A DNA stretch of 64,000 nucleotides from an uncultured Caryophanales bacterium (GCA_905197045.1 CAJJXG010000005.1:1-64000); one strand, 5' to 3'. Counted from the first letter of the stretch, positions 8,103 through 18,441 are shown. The notes: generated from the letters alone by a model not told the origin. Numbers and translations: made by a program.

Positions 8103-8984
8103 TTAAAGCTTTTTCTTTTTAAGAAAGAGGAAATAATAAACTAAATAACCAGCAATTCCAATTGCTAAAGGAATGAGCATTAAATAGTAAAATAGAGAAT
8201 TAACAGCAAAGCCAAGTATCAAAAAGACCATTAAAACAAGGGCCATTACTACTTCAAAACCCATTGCATAGTAATAAATTTTAAGGTCTTTTTTGTTTAT
8301 AACAATAATTCGATTATCTTCAAGAGTTTCCTCTTCTTCTAAAACCTCATGATTAGTAGAAGCTAAAGTTTTCACTTTTTCCTCTAATTCATTTAATTCT
8401 TTATCCATGTCATGGTCTTCATAGAAGAGTTTTCTTTCTTCTTGACTTGCAATTTCTAAAGTATCTTTAAAGTAAGTAATAAGAGAAAGAATATCTCTTA
8501 AACTTTTTTCATAATTATCAAGATAAATTCTTGAAATGCATTTTCCATCTTTAAAAAGTCTTGCATTAGCTTCTTGAAGATATTTTTTAGTTTCTTTTAT
8601 AACATCTTCCATAAATGATAAGAAAAGAAAGGTATTTTCTTCATCAAGATAGATATCATATTGATCAATAATTGGAACAATTTTATCAAAATTTAAATTT
8701 AAAAAATCTTGTTTATATAGAGTTGCTAAAGCAATACCAATTATTGGTGATAAGGTAGTTTTATCAATATCAAGCCAAGTATTAAAAAGTTCAATGGCCT
8801 TATCATAATCACCTTTTTGATTAAGGCAAGCAAAAGCTGCTCGAGATAATTGACTTATCTCGCGATCATAAAGTTTTTTAGCTTGTTCTAAAGATGAGGT
8901 TGTTCCACATTCAGAGCAGAAAACAACATTTTTTGTGCCATTTGTATCAATAATTTTTCCACATTTAGGACATATAACTTTCAT
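8103..8984 (-). CDS. Zinc-ribbon protein with two C-terminal membrane helices
   Basis: A 293-aa protein I cannot assign to a named family. Residues 5-28 form a zinc ribbon with CPKC and CSEC pairs. The middle is mostly helical, with a segment that could be TPR-like (AFACLNQKGDYDKAIELFNTWL), then an acidic linker (EEEETLED). The C-terminus holds two adjacent hydrophobic helices ending in a Lys tail, placing the zinc ribbon in the cytoplasm by the positive-inside rule. It starts 12 nt after the stop of the giant helicase gene, with an AGGAAG Shine-Dalgarno, so the two are probably co-transcribed. A role as membrane partner of the helicase is only a hypothesis. Confidence 0.7.
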   Translation of the reverse strand: MKVICPKCGKIIDTNGTKNVVFCSECGTTSSLEQAKKLYDREISQLSRAAFACLNQKGDYDKAIELFNTWLDIDKTTLSPIIGIALATLYKQDFLNLNFDKIVPIIDQYDIYLDEENTFLFLSFMEDVIKETKKYLQEANARLFKDGKCISRIYLDNYEKSLRDILSLITYFKDTLEIASQEERKLFYEDHDMDKELNELEEKVKTLASTNHEVLEEEETLEDNRIIVINKKDLKIYYYAMGFEVVMALVLMVFLILGFAVNSLFYYLMLIPLAIGIAGYLVYYFLFLKKKKL

Positions 8985-8996
8985 AAAACACTTCCT

Positions 8997-11900
8997 TTAA
9001 ACTTGATAAAATACATTCTCCCCTTCAACTTTAATTAAATTTTTAATAGAGGCAAAATCAATTGAAGTTAGAATAATTTCTTTCATTGTATCGCCCACTT
9101 TATTAAAGCCAAAAGCAGAAACAACATATTTTATCAATTCATCTTTAGTTAATGAAAGTTTATTTTTCATTATATCCTTGATGGCAATAATTATTTCTTC
9201 TTTTGGAATATCAACAAATTCACGGTATTTAGAACCTACTCGATAATAGCCAACTCTATCCTTGTCTTCTTCTTTATCCCAATAAAATCTCATATTATTG
9301 GTAAAATTAGATGGTTTATTATAAAGACATTCATTAAATACTGCCTTTGTTGTTTTAGTATTTTTACTTATTGAAAATTGTGCTAAGACTTTTTTAACAA
9401 GAAGTCTTTCGCTAATTGGCCCTTCATTTCTTATAAAAAAATTAATTACACTTTTAGTTCTTGTTTCTTTTTCTTCAAAAAAGGAATCACTATCACTTTC
9501 TCTTGAAGGATAATTTGAAGAAACATAATCAATTGAATGATTGAAGTCTTCTTTATTATCTTCTTTTTCAAAAGTTATCTTCCTTTTAGGAGTTGTTTTA
9601 AGTTCATCATTTGAGTTTGGATTATTAATAGCTTCAACAATTTTATCGATAACTAAATTTGGTGAATCAAAATAATCAAGTGACCAAATTCTAATAAGAC
9701 GCCAGCCAAGTTGATTCAAAACATCGGTTTGAACTACATTTCGATCCTTGCTAGTTTTTGAATTGATATAACTTCTTGAATCACATAAAACACCAAGTAC
9801 GTAACGGTTTTCATCATTTGGATCAATTATTCCAATATCAACTCTAAACTCACTTGTTCCAATATTAGTGTGAACTTTATATCCACGCTTTTCTAAATCG
9901 CGAGCAATATATTTTTCAATACCTTCTTTGTATTCTTTTTGTTCGCCATTTTTAATAACGATAAAATTACGACCTTTATAAGCATAATCTAAAAACTCTT
10001 TTAATCCACGAGCACCTTTTCCTTGAGCACGGCTTGTATCGATTTGATTACCTAAAAGCGAAGAAAATACCACCATCTCTTCTCTTGCTCGAGATACAGC
10101 AACATTAAGTCGTTTTTCGCCACCTACATTAGAAAGTGGACCAAAGTTAAAAGAAATTCTGCCTTCTTTAGTTGGACCATAACAAATTGAGAAAATTATT
10201 ACATCTCTTTCATCACCTTGAACACTTTCAAGATTTTTAACAAAAATTTCTTCTTTCCCGTTATAAGCCCTGTCTTCTAAATCAGGATTTTTTCTAAATG
10301 CATCTTGTAATAAATCTAAAATTAAAGTTTGCTGAGAAATTGAAAAAGTTACTACACCAATACTCTTTTTAGATAATTTTTCATCTTTTAATCGTCTCAA
10401 TATCTCTTCAACAATAGCTTTTGCTTCAACTTTATTTTTTCGATCTTCATAAATTCCATCTTTACAATATCTGAAAGAAATAGAACTATTAATTGATCTT
10501 GGTGAAGGGAATGTTAAAAGTTTGTTGTCATAATATTCAACATTAGAAAAAGCGATTAAGCTTTCATCTTTACTACGATAATGCCAGGTTAAATATTTTT
10601 TAGGCATCGAAATATTTAAGCAATCAGAAAGAACGCTTTCTCCATCTTCAATAAAGAAATCATCTTCATCGCTTGTATCTGCTTCAAAAAATCTAGTTGG
10701 AGGGAGTTGCTTTTCATCTCCAACAATAATTGCACTTTCCCCTCTAGCAATAGCTCCTACTGCATCACTTGTTGTAATTTGACTAGCTTCGTCGAATATA
10801 ACAATGTCAAACTTTTTATGTGTTGGATCAAGATATTGAGCAACACTTAAAGGAGACATTAAAAAGCAGGGGCAAATATCGTGCAAAATGTTAGGAGTTG
10901 AATCAAATAAGTTACGTAAACTAATGCCACGTCCATTACTAGAAATAGCTTTTTTAAGAATAACAAATTCTTTTGCTTTCTCACTTGTTTCATCATCTTT
11001 TGAGAAAAATGCACTAGTCCCTTTAGAGAGTCGATAAGCAACTTCTTTTATTGTAAGTTCATTGTATTTATCGATTAATTTACGATATTCTTCAATCTTT
11101 TCATTTTGACTACGTCCACTAAACATATTAAGTTCCTTATCGCTTTCTACATCCATCAAAGCTAAATTATAAGAAACATTCTTTTTGTAGACATTTATTA
11201 AATCTTTATTTTGAATAACGCCGTTTCTATTTAAATCAATTAAATTTCCAAGATTTAGTTTAGAAACTTCTTTCTCTTCATTTTTATAAATAATGAAATC
11301 TTTTAATCTTTCATTACGATTAATAACTCGATCAATTAAATTAATATTCTCGGTTAAATCATATTTATCAAATAAAGTTAAAAGATCAGTTTTATATTCG
11401 TTTAATATATTTTCTTGATTATCTAAAACTTCTTCATATGTATTAGCAATTTCTTCATATTTTTTATCTGCTTCAACAATAAGTTTAAAGGTTTTATCTT
11501 TTTCCATGTTTACAAAACTATCAAGATAGTTCGTAAATTCTTCTGTCAATTTGACATTACCTAAAATAACTTTTAAATCCGAGTCAAAGCCATTAAAGTC
11601 ATCTTCAAAAGCTAATTTTAAATCATTCTCGCTTGCCTTTAAGTTATTTAAAACATCACTTACGCGCGACAAGTTACGTAATAATTCTACAATCGTCTTT
11701 TTATTAATTTCTTTAGGATTTAAAGCGTATGATTTTAATTCATTAATAATAGCTTTATAAGTCTTACGTTTAGCAAAAAAACCTAAATTTTGCGCTTGTT
11801 TTAATCTAAATTGACTATGTTTAAAGTTATAGTTAAAGACTTCTTCGTTAAAATTATTCTTAAAATATTCATAATTTGCTTTATTTGAAACCATTGATTC

Positions 11901-14696
11901 TAATAAAGAAACAAGATCTAAAATGTAGCCATTACTCTTGTTTAATAAATTAAAATAAATGTTGTCTTCATTAGAGTTAAAGTATTTTAAAGAATTAATG
12001 AATTCATTAAAGTTTTTGGCGTTAAATGTAAGTTCAGTTTCGCAACTTTTATAAAGTTCTTCACTAATTGTTTTAAATTCAATTAAGTTAGCCTTATATT
12101 CTTTTAAAGCATTAACAAATCGATTTCTTAGTTCGATTGAATATTCATCTAAGTTGATAAAGGAAAATAAATTAATATATTCTTCGCCTATTTCATTTTT
12201 ATAGTTTAAATACTTTTCTAAAGATGAAATCGTTGAGTAATAAGAATTTTTATTAATCTTAGAATAGTCAATTCCTTCTACATCGATATTTTTGTACTCG
12301 TCTTTAAATTCTTCATAGCCAATTATGTTTTCATATAAATCAAAACCATTTTTAAAAGGCTTATGGAGTTTTTTAATAATCCCATTTAATTCGTTTCTTT
12401 TAGCAAGAAGATCATTTGCGCATTTTTCATATTCAAAAGGTTTTTTAAGTTTGCCAGCTTCTAAAATATTGTTGATTTGTTGAAGGACATCAGATTTTTG
12501 AGCCTTATTAGAATGAAGTTCAATACAAAACATTCCTAGACCTGTTTCATCAAGTCGACGTTTAACTACTTCTAAAGCAGCCATCTTTTGAGCGACAAAA
12601 AGAACCTTTTTCCCATTATATAAACTATTAATAATCATATTAGTAATAGTTTGACTTTTTCCAGTTCCTGGAGGGCCATTTAAAACAAAACTTAATCCTC
12701 TTGAAGCATCAAGAATAGCTTCTGTTTGACTACTATCAGCACTTAAAGGTATTGCAAAGCGATTAGGTAAAAGCAAGGAATCTAAATCACTAATTTTTGT
12801 AGGTTCAACTTTGTTTTTAAAAACAAAAGATGGATCAACAAGAGCATGCACAATATCGTTTTTGATTAACTCTTTTTTATGATTTCTTAAATCGTTCCAC
12901 ATAATAAAACGTGTGAAACTAAAAATACCAATAAACGAAGTTTCTGAAAGAATAAATCCATCAACACCAGTAATCTTACTCCTTAATGTATTAAAGTATT
13001 TCTTTAAGTCGTAAGAATCAGAATCGCTATCATAAGGAAGTTTTAATAAACTTGAGCAATCAATATCAAAATTAATTTTTAGATACTCAAATAAAGTCTG
13101 GTTAATGACAATTTCTTCTTCGCGAATCGACAAAATATAACTTCTTCCCTCTTTTCCACGAGTAATATTGATTGGAAGAAGGATGATTGGAGCATGTTTA
13201 ATCTTGCCTTTATCTTTATAGACTAAAGTACCAATTGTCAAAAAGAGAGTATTACTTCCGCTTTCTTCAATACTACTTTGAGCATCACGAATAAGTTTTT
13301 TAACGATGGTAACTAATTTCTTTTCACCAACTATTAATCGAATACGATCACTAGCTAAATCACTAGTAAACATTTCTTTTTGGTCATCGCCACCACATAT
13401 ATAAATCTTTTCGCTGATATTTAAAGAAGCAATATTCAAAAATGGGTGAAGTGAAACATCATTATGGATAATTTCATCAAATAGAGAAAATATATCAGTG
13501 GTAAAAATTTGATAATGTTGTGAGTTTGGAGTAAAACTTACAAGTTTATTCCTACCGTTTAAATCTAAAAGTTTCTTTTCCCAAACATCAAAACGATCTT
13601 TGACGTGTTCATTTTCTAAAAACCCAGAATCATCAAGTTCATAATTTTCCTTAACAACTTCTAAAGGTGCATTATCAATAACATAGCGTCCTTCTTCACT
13701 GATTTTTAAAGGAAGTGGCTTAATGTTAGCATTTCTTGCACTTTTTACATCAATTGCATTAAATGTATTTGTTTTCTTATATAAATTTTTCTTTCCTTCA
13801 TTATAAATTTCTTTAAAGGTAGTTTCGTTTGGATTAGTAATTAAAGTTGTTTCAAGAAGAATTAAATTTTGCGCAGCTACTTGATTTACAATATAGGCTC
13901 GATCTTCTATTACAACATTAGGATAAACAAAATTATTTAACCAAACACCTAAATAAGCATGACCATCAATCAAAACTAAAAGTGGATTTAAACCAATTTC
14001 CTCAAGACAAGCAGCAAAAAATAAAGATGTATCTAAGCAAGTCGATAATTTAGTATTTAAGATTTCTAAAGGTAAGCGGATTTTTTGCCCATCTTTCTCA
14101 AAACTCGCTTTTGGAACGCAATAAGAAATATTAAGTGATTTTAAGGCATAAAATAAAGAACTTATTTGGTTTAAAACATCTTCCTTTTTTCCGCTTTGAT
14201 AGCCACAAAATTGTAGAGAATTATTCGTTAATTTACCTAAATATTCATCTCCAATCTTAATAGTGTCTTTAACAACCTTATCATTTGGTAAAACAAAGCT
14301 TGCAAGATGCTGGACACCACAACTATTTCCATCCCATTCATCAAAGGTTAAAACTTCAGTTTCAAAAGTTTTTTCACAAATTACTTCTTCCCCTTCTTTA
14401 AGGCTAACGACAATACTTGCTTTATAAGATTCGTTTAAAGAATAGAAATATTCAAAGTTAATTGGAGTGATAATTTTATCTTCTTTAATCTTTTGATTTT
14501 TACCAATATAAGTAATTCCAAAATTTAATGGTTTAATAAAAGAAGGAACAAAACTAATTGAACAAACTAAGTCACGAAATTCTTCTTCACTTTGATTATC
14601 AATAACGACGCTTTCTATTATTCTTTTCCCAGAATTTATTAGGGAATAGTTGATTTTTTGCAAAAATTCAAGCTCTATTTTAAGGTTATTATTCAC
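8997..14696 (-). CDS. Giant DUF4011-helicase-Vsr protein (Hhe-like defence)
   Basis: An 1899-aa SF1 helicase-nuclease. A transglutaminase/papain-like segment lies near residues 210-265 (STCLDTSLFF, IDGHAYLGVW). Walker A GPPGTGKSQT is at about residue 672. A long coiled-coil insertion separates it from the DEAD-like box IFDEASQ (about 1299) and VGDEKQLPPT. Helicase motifs QGDERDV and NVAVSRAREE follow. A Vsr/MTES_1575-type PD-(D/E)xK nuclease spans about 1580-1690 (GTSEFRVDIG, LGWRLIRIWS), then a DUF3320-like tail. This order matches the DUF4011-helicase-Vsr anti-phage proteins. The start is taken as GTG at 14696 because a perfect GGAGGTG lies just upstream; a longer frame to 14756 has no such site. 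The nuclease second acidic site reads CDS where relatives often have CDG. Confidence 0.85.
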   Translation of the reverse strand: MNNNLKIELEFLQKINYSLINSGKRIIESVVIDNQSEEEFRDLVCSISFVPSFIKPLNFGITYIGKNQKIKEDKIITPINFEYFYSLNESYKASIVVSLKEGEEVICEKTFETEVLTFDEWDGNSCGVQHLASFVLPNDKVVKDTIKIGDEYLGKLTNNSLQFCGYQSGKKEDVLNQISSLFYALKSLNISYCVPKASFEKDGQKIRLPLEILNTKLSTCLDTSLFFAACLEEIGLNPLLVLIDGHAYLGVWLNNFVYPNVVIEDRAYIVNQVAAQNLILLETTLITNPNETTFKEIYNEGKKNLYKKTNTFNAIDVKSARNANIKPLPLKISEEGRYVIDNAPLEVVKENYELDDSGFLENEHVKDRFDVWEKKLLDLNGRNKLVSFTPNSQHYQIFTTDIFSLFDEIIHNDVSLHPFLNIASLNISEKIYICGGDDQKEMFTSDLASDRIRLIVGEKKLVTIVKKLIRDAQSSIEESGSNTLFLTIGTLVYKDKGKIKHAPIILLPINITRGKEGRSYILSIREEEIVINQTLFEYLKINFDIDCSSLLKLPYDSDSDSYDLKKYFNTLRSKITGVDGFILSETSFIGIFSFTRFIMWNDLRNHKKELIKNDIVHALVDPSFVFKNKVEPTKISDLDSLLLPNRFAIPLSADSSQTEAILDASRGLSFVLNGPPGTGKSQTITNMIINSLYNGKKVLFVAQKMAALEVVKRRLDETGLGMFCIELHSNKAQKSDVLQQINNILEAGKLKKPFEYEKCANDLLAKRNELNGIIKKLHKPFKNGFDLYENIIGYEEFKDEYKNIDVEGIDYSKINKNSYYSTISSLEKYLNYKNEIGEEYINLFSFINLDEYSIELRNRFVNALKEYKANLIEFKTISEELYKSCETELTFNAKNFNEFINSLKYFNSNEDNIYFNLLNKSNGYILDLVSLLESMVSNKANYEYFKNNFNEEVFNYNFKHSQFRLKQAQNLGFFAKRKTYKAIINELKSYALNPKEINKKTIVELLRNLSRVSDVLNNLKASENDLKLAFEDDFNGFDSDLKVILGNVKLTEEFTNYLDSFVNMEKDKTFKLIVEADKKYEEIANTYEEVLDNQENILNEYKTDLLTLFDKYDLTENINLIDRVINRNERLKDFIIYKNEEKEVSKLNLGNLIDLNRNGVIQNKDLINVYKKNVSYNLALMDVESDKELNMFSGRSQNEKIEEYRKLIDKYNELTIKEVAYRLSKGTSAFFSKDDETSEKAKEFVILKKAISSNGRGISLRNLFDSTPNILHDICPCFLMSPLSVAQYLDPTHKKFDIVIFDEASQITTSDAVGAIARGESAIIVGDEKQLPPTRFFEADTSDEDDFFIEDGESVLSDCLNISMPKKYLTWHYRSKDESLIAFSNVEYYDNKLLTFPSPRSINSSISFRYCKDGIYEDRKNKVEAKAIVEEILRRLKDEKLSKKSIGVVTFSISQQTLILDLLQDAFRKNPDLEDRAYNGKEEIFVKNLESVQGDERDVIIFSICYGPTKEGRISFNFGPLSNVGGEKRLNVAVSRAREEMVVFSSLLGNQIDTSRAQGKGARGLKEFLDYAYKGRNFIVIKNGEQKEYKEGIEKYIARDLEKRGYKVHTNIGTSEFRVDIGIIDPNDENRYVLGVLCDSRSYINSKTSKDRNVVQTDVLNQLGWRLIRIWSLDYFDSPNLVIDKIVEAINNPNSNDELKTTPKRKITFEKEDNKEDFNHSIDYVSSNYPSRESDSDSFFEEKETRTKSVINFFIRNEGPISERLLVKKVLAQFSISKNTKTTKAVFNECLYNKPSNFTNNMRFYWDKEEDKDRVGYYRVGSKYREFVDIPKEEIIIAIKDIMKNKLSLTKDELIKYVVSAFGFNKVGDTMKEIILTSIDFASIKNLIKVEGENVFYQV

Positions 14697-14734
14697 GTCC
14701 CACCTCCAAAATATTTTACTTAAATATTTTAACA

Positions 14735-14748
14735 TGTAAGCGCTAACT
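14735..14748. promoter_or_regulatory. Probable cre (CcpA) site upstream of ldh
   Basis: TGTAAGCGCTAACT matches the catabolite-responsive element consensus TGWAAGCGYTWNCA at all but the last base. It lies about 60 nt upstream of ldh, above the putative -35, a position that in Bacilli can activate. It also lies within the divergent promoter region of the giant helicase gene. Confidence 0.5.
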
Positions 14749-14761
14749 TTAATCATATTTA

Positions 14762-14789
14762 TTTAAAAAAATGATGAGAATATTAGAAT
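14762..14789 (+). promoter_or_regulatory. Putative ldh promoter
   Basis: TTTAAA (14762-14767) and TAGAAT (14784-14789) are spaced by 16 nt, followed by the strong Shine-Dalgarno GGAGGTG before the ATG at 14808. The -35 is weak. Confidence 0.35.
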
Positions 14790-14807
14790 ATTTTTGGAGG
14801 TGAAATT

Positions 14808-15758
14808 ATGGACAATAGAAAAGTTGTTATTATTGGCGATGGTGCGGTTGGAAGTACCACTGCATATACCTTATTACTTCAAGATTATGTTAATGAAATT
14901 GTAATTATAGACGTTAATAAAAGAAAAACAGAAGGCGATATTTTAGATATGAAACATGGTATTCCTTTTGTTTCACCTAAAATATTAAAAGCCGGCGATT
15001 ATAGTGATTGTAAAGATGCTCATGTTGTAATAATTACGGCTGGAGTTGCTCAAAAAGAAGGAGAAACTCGTATCGATTTATTAAAAAGAAATATTAAGGT
15101 TTTTGACTCCATATTAGAATCTTTAAAACCTTATATTGACGATACGATGGTAATACTTGTTGTCACAAATCCAGTTGATATCTTAAGTTATTATACTTAT
15201 AAAAAACTTGGAATTAATTCTAATAGAGTTATAGGAAGCGGCACTGTTTTAGATAGTGCACGTTTACGCTTTTTAATCTCTGATGATGCTCAAATTGATC
15301 CACGTAATGTTCACGCTTATGTGATTGGCGAGCATGGTGATAGTGAAGTGAGTGCTTTTTCAGTTGCTAATATTGCTGAAAGTCCACTACTTGAATATTA
15401 TAGTAACGAATCAAGTGGCGATGCTCGTGCTCGTTTAAATAAACTTCATGACCACGTAAAAAACGCTGCTTATGAAATCATTGATAAAAAAGGTGCAACA
15501 TATTATGCAATTGCTCTATCAACCGCTAAAATTGTTGAAACAATATTGAATAATCAAAAAAGTGTTCTTACCGTCTCAACGTTGATTAAGAAACAATTCA
15601 ATAATGAAATAGATGATGTTTATCTATCTTTACCTGCAATTGTTGGAAATAAAGGAGTTATTAAAATACTTTCTTTAAACTATAGTTATGATGAAGTTTT
15701 AAGACTTATCGAAAGTGCAAAAACTTTAAAGAAACAATACAAAGAATTAAATATCTAA
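14808..15758 (+). CDS. ldh: L-lactate dehydrogenase
   Basis: Reduces pyruvate to L-lactate with NADH, regenerating NAD+ in fermentation. The 316 aa are typical. The N-terminal Rossmann motif is GDGAVGS, with an acidic residue ending strand beta-2 (VIIDVNK) as expected for NAD. The catalytic segment GEHGDSE contains the proton-relay histidine, and TNPVDIL is present. A GGAGGTG ribosome site precedes the ATG. The gene ends exactly where the convergent mgsA ends, with the two stop codons adjacent (TAATTA). A likely cre site upstream suggests carbon-catabolite control. Confidence 0.95.
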   Translation: MDNRKVVIIGDGAVGSTTAYTLLLQDYVNEIVIIDVNKRKTEGDILDMKHGIPFVSPKILKAGDYSDCKDAHVVIITAGVAQKEGETRIDLLKRNIKVFDSILESLKPYIDDTMVILVVTNPVDILSYYTYKKLGINSNRVIGSGTVLDSARLRFLISDDAQIDPRNVHAYVIGEHGDSEVSAFSVANIAESPLLEYYSNESSGDARARLNKLHDHVKNAAYEIIDKKGATYYAIALSTAKIVETILNNQKSVLTVSTLIKKQFNNEIDDVYLSLPAIVGNKGVIKILSLNYSYDEVLRLIESAKTLKKQYKELNI

Positions 15759-16154
15759 TTATTTGTCATTAAAATGTGTAACAAAAGCTCCAACTTTTAA
15801 AGCACTTAACATAATTTCGGCACTGGATAAATTTGTTGCAAGAGGAGTATTTGTAACATCGCAAAGTCTTAAAAGCGCATTAACATCAGGCTCATGAGGT
15901 TGAGCAGTTAATGGATCGCGCAAAAAGATAATTAAATCAAGAGCGCTATCAGCAATCATTGAACCAATTTGTTGGTCCCCTCCAAGGGGACCACTTTTCA
16001 TACATGTAATTTTTAAATTTGTAGCATTCGCAACAAGTTTCCCTGTTGTACCAGTAGCATAAAGTTCATGGCCTTCTAAAACATCTTTATAACGAATACA
16101 TAAAGCAATCATATCAGGCTTTTTTTGATTATGGGCAATTAAAGCAATCTTCAT
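15759..16154 (-). CDS. mgsA: Methylglyoxal synthase
   Basis: Converts dihydroxyacetone phosphate to methylglyoxal and phosphate, a bypass that relieves phosphosugar overload. The 131-aa protein starts at MKIALIAHNQKKP, with an AGGAG Shine-Dalgarno 8 nt upstream; the longer frame to 16199 runs into the preceding gene and adds 15 non-homologous residues. Key motifs are ATGTTG, the catalytic GPLGGDQQIG with its aspartate, and DPLTAQPHEPD. Its ribosome site lies just downstream of the ABC permease stop (16165), so it may be expressed at the end of that operon. Confidence 0.93.
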   Translation of the reverse strand: MKIALIAHNQKKPDMIALCIRYKDVLEGHELYATGTTGKLVANATNLKITCMKSGPLGGDQQIGSMIADSALDLIIFLRDPLTAQPHEPDVNALLRLCDVTNTPLATNLSSAEIMLSALKVGAFVTHFNDK

Positions 16155-16164
16155 ATTTTTTCTC

Positions 16165-18441
16165 CTAAAGTGGTAGGTCTTTTTTGGTAAAGACAACACA
16201 ACCTACTACATATGTTACTACACTAATGACTATTAAAGGTATAAGCAAAAAGTAGAAAGTTGTCGTTCCATCAAGAATTGATTGAACATCAAATAAACGA
16301 ATTATAGTTAAAAAGTTAAAGAAATTCATCGAATCAATTCTTAAAGCTAAAGGCATAACTTCCGAACCGAATAGACCTAAAATTGATGAAACAAGGAAGA
16401 AAACACCTATTCCTCCTCCAACCCCAATTGCATATTTTGTTTTATTAAAGACTGAGCTTGATAAGAAGCAAATTCCACTTATTGCTAAACTTACTAAATA
16501 CGAACCTAGAGTATAAAGTAAGAGGTCTTGAACTTTGAGACTTTCAATAAAATCGACGCCACCAATTGCAATTCCAATTTCGCGAGCAATAAGACTAAAT
16601 ATAAATAAAAGTAAATACATTGAAGTTATCGCAAAAACCATATAAAGAGCCTTTGAGATAATGATTGTTTTTCTTTTAATTGGAGCAGAAAGTGTAAAAG
16701 CAAGTGATCCACTTTCAACTTGTTGAGCAACAAGTGAATTAGCAGTAAGAATACTATAAACAATTGGAAGAAGTAAGCCTGCAATTGAAAAAAGAATAAC
16801 TCCAACTACTAAACCATATAAATTTCTTGAAGCAAGATCGTTTAATTTATAAGAAATATCGGCTGGTAATTCATCGATTAAGCTAGATGAAGCACGATTT
16901 AATGAAATCTTCATCGCATCAACTATATTTCTTCCTTCGTTTATCTCTTTTTCTTGTTCATCTTCAAAAATTGCAATCGCACTTATTGAATAATCATAAG
17001 CTTTATTTAAAAGTTCTTCTCCATCTAGTCCAATAGTTTCTTTATTAATCTCGGATAGATTATCAACATCAAAGAAACCTGGAATTATTTCTTGCGCATA
17101 GCTATAAATCAAATTGCCAACTTTACTTCTTAAATAATCTTTGTTGATTTCTCCACTAGCTTCATCGATATAAATCCCTTTGTTATTAACAAATTCCTTG
17201 TAAAACTCATATATTTTTGGCATAAAAATATCAAAATATTCATTTGCTTCTTCTTGAGCTTTAGCGAATTCTTCTTCACTATAAGGTTCTCCAGTTAAAA
17301 TTTCTTTATTCATCTTTTCTAAAAGATTTGAGTATAAACCCATATTTTCTTTTACTGGAACTAATTTGTCTCTATCTTCCATAGAAGTAATTACAACTTC
17401 TACTTTTTGATTAACGCCATTTACTTCTTTTTCCTCATAATATATTGGTTCGCCAAGTTCATTTGTAACATAATTTACTTCAAAATCTGGTAAAAATTCA
17501 TAAACAAGAGTGGTATCTATAATAGATTTAATTAAATTTTCGATAACTGAATAATAAACTTGGTCTTTATAGCCTAATTCTTCCCCTTCAAGAATTTCAT
17601 TATTTTCATAAGCACTTTGATTTTCAAGATAACCATCAAGTAAAGTTGAAATAGTTAAATCAATGATTTCACTATAATCAGGTAAAAAGCTTGAAATCAT
17701 TTCACTTATATTTTCTTTAATAATTTGATCTTTATTAGAAGAGTCACCATTTACTTCCTCTTGTACATCTTTTATATAAGTTTTAAAGTCATCAATTGTG
17801 AAAATTAGTCCACCTAAATTATCGTTTAAATAATTTTCAACAACATCATAAAGAGATTGCTCAATAAGTTCTTCGCTAGTTAATGAGGGGTCAGCATATG
17901 CATTATCTAGATATACAGTGACATAACTATTAACAAGACTTTTTTCGTTTTCACTCATTTGCCCTAGATTTAAAATTGTGTCAAGAGTACTCAATGTGCT
18001 AGCTTTTGCTTCTTCATGTTTTTCATCATCAGTTTCAGCGCTAGAAGTCAAAAATGCTGCATCGTAAACAAGTTTTATTCCTCGAATTTCTACATTATAA
18101 TCACCATTTAATAAATCTATCGCCCCGCTTGTTCCTTCATAAGCCAAAAAGAGATATTTCTCAGCTTCAGGCAAATAGGTTTCATGAGCCTCAATACTTC
18201 CTTCAAAAGCAATATAAGCACCAACACTTGCTTGTTTTAAAGAATGCTCCATATTCGCAGTATTAAACATATTTAGCATGGATTGCTTCGTAGTATTTAA
18301 AGATAGAGTTGATAAAATCAAAATAACTACAAGAGCAATTAATGCATTGCCAATACCAACAATTGATAAACTTATATAATTGCTTTTAAAGCTTTCTTTA
18401 AAAATCGTAAAAGAAAACCATTTATTCTTCTTTTTTTCCAT
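16165..18441 (-). CDS. ABC-2 type exporter permease
   Basis: A 758-aa membrane protein with one N-terminal transmembrane helix (about 21-46), a ~480-residue extracytoplasmic region rich in acidic residues, and a C-terminal bundle of about six helices. The segment QQVESGSLAFTLSAPIKRKTII before the bundle is typical of ABC-2/NatB-like permeases that work with separate ATPases. It overlaps the preceding ATPase gene by 20 nt. The substrate is unknown; the large outer domain resembles those of YhgE-like exporters in architecture only. Confidence 0.85.
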   Translation of the reverse strand: MEKKKNKWFSFTIFKESFKSNYISLSIVGIGNALIALVVILILSTLSLNTTKQSMLNMFNTANMEHSLKQASVGAYIAFEGSIEAHETYLPEAEKYLFLAYEGTSGAIDLLNGDYNVEIRGIKLVYDAAFLTSSAETDDEKHEEAKASTLSTLDTILNLGQMSENEKSLVNSYVTVYLDNAYADPSLTSEELIEQSLYDVVENYLNDNLGGLIFTIDDFKTYIKDVQEEVNGDSSNKDQIIKENISEMISSFLPDYSEIIDLTISTLLDGYLENQSAYENNEILEGEELGYKDQVYYSVIENLIKSIIDTTLVYEFLPDFEVNYVTNELGEPIYYEEKEVNGVNQKVEVVITSMEDRDKLVPVKENMGLYSNLLEKMNKEILTGEPYSEEEFAKAQEEANEYFDIFMPKIYEFYKEFVNNKGIYIDEASGEINKDYLRSKVGNLIYSYAQEIIPGFFDVDNLSEINKETIGLDGEELLNKAYDYSISAIAIFEDEQEKEINEGRNIVDAMKISLNRASSSLIDELPADISYKLNDLASRNLYGLVVGVILFSIAGLLLPIVYSILTANSLVAQQVESGSLAFTLSAPIKRKTIIISKALYMVFAITSMYLLLFIFSLIAREIGIAIGGVDFIESLKVQDLLLYTLGSYLVSLAISGICFLSSSVFNKTKYAIGVGGGIGVFFLVSSILGLFGSEVMPLALRIDSMNFFNFLTIIRLFDVQSILDGTTTFYFLLIPLIVISVVTYVVGCVVFTKKDLPL

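Noticed and set aside
14701..14803. Long-range inverted repeat CACCTCCAAAATATT / AATATTTTTGGAGGTG between ldh and the helicase gene
   Set aside because: It is explained by two divergent genes that each have a GGAGGTG Shine-Dalgarno preceded by an AT-rich stretch.
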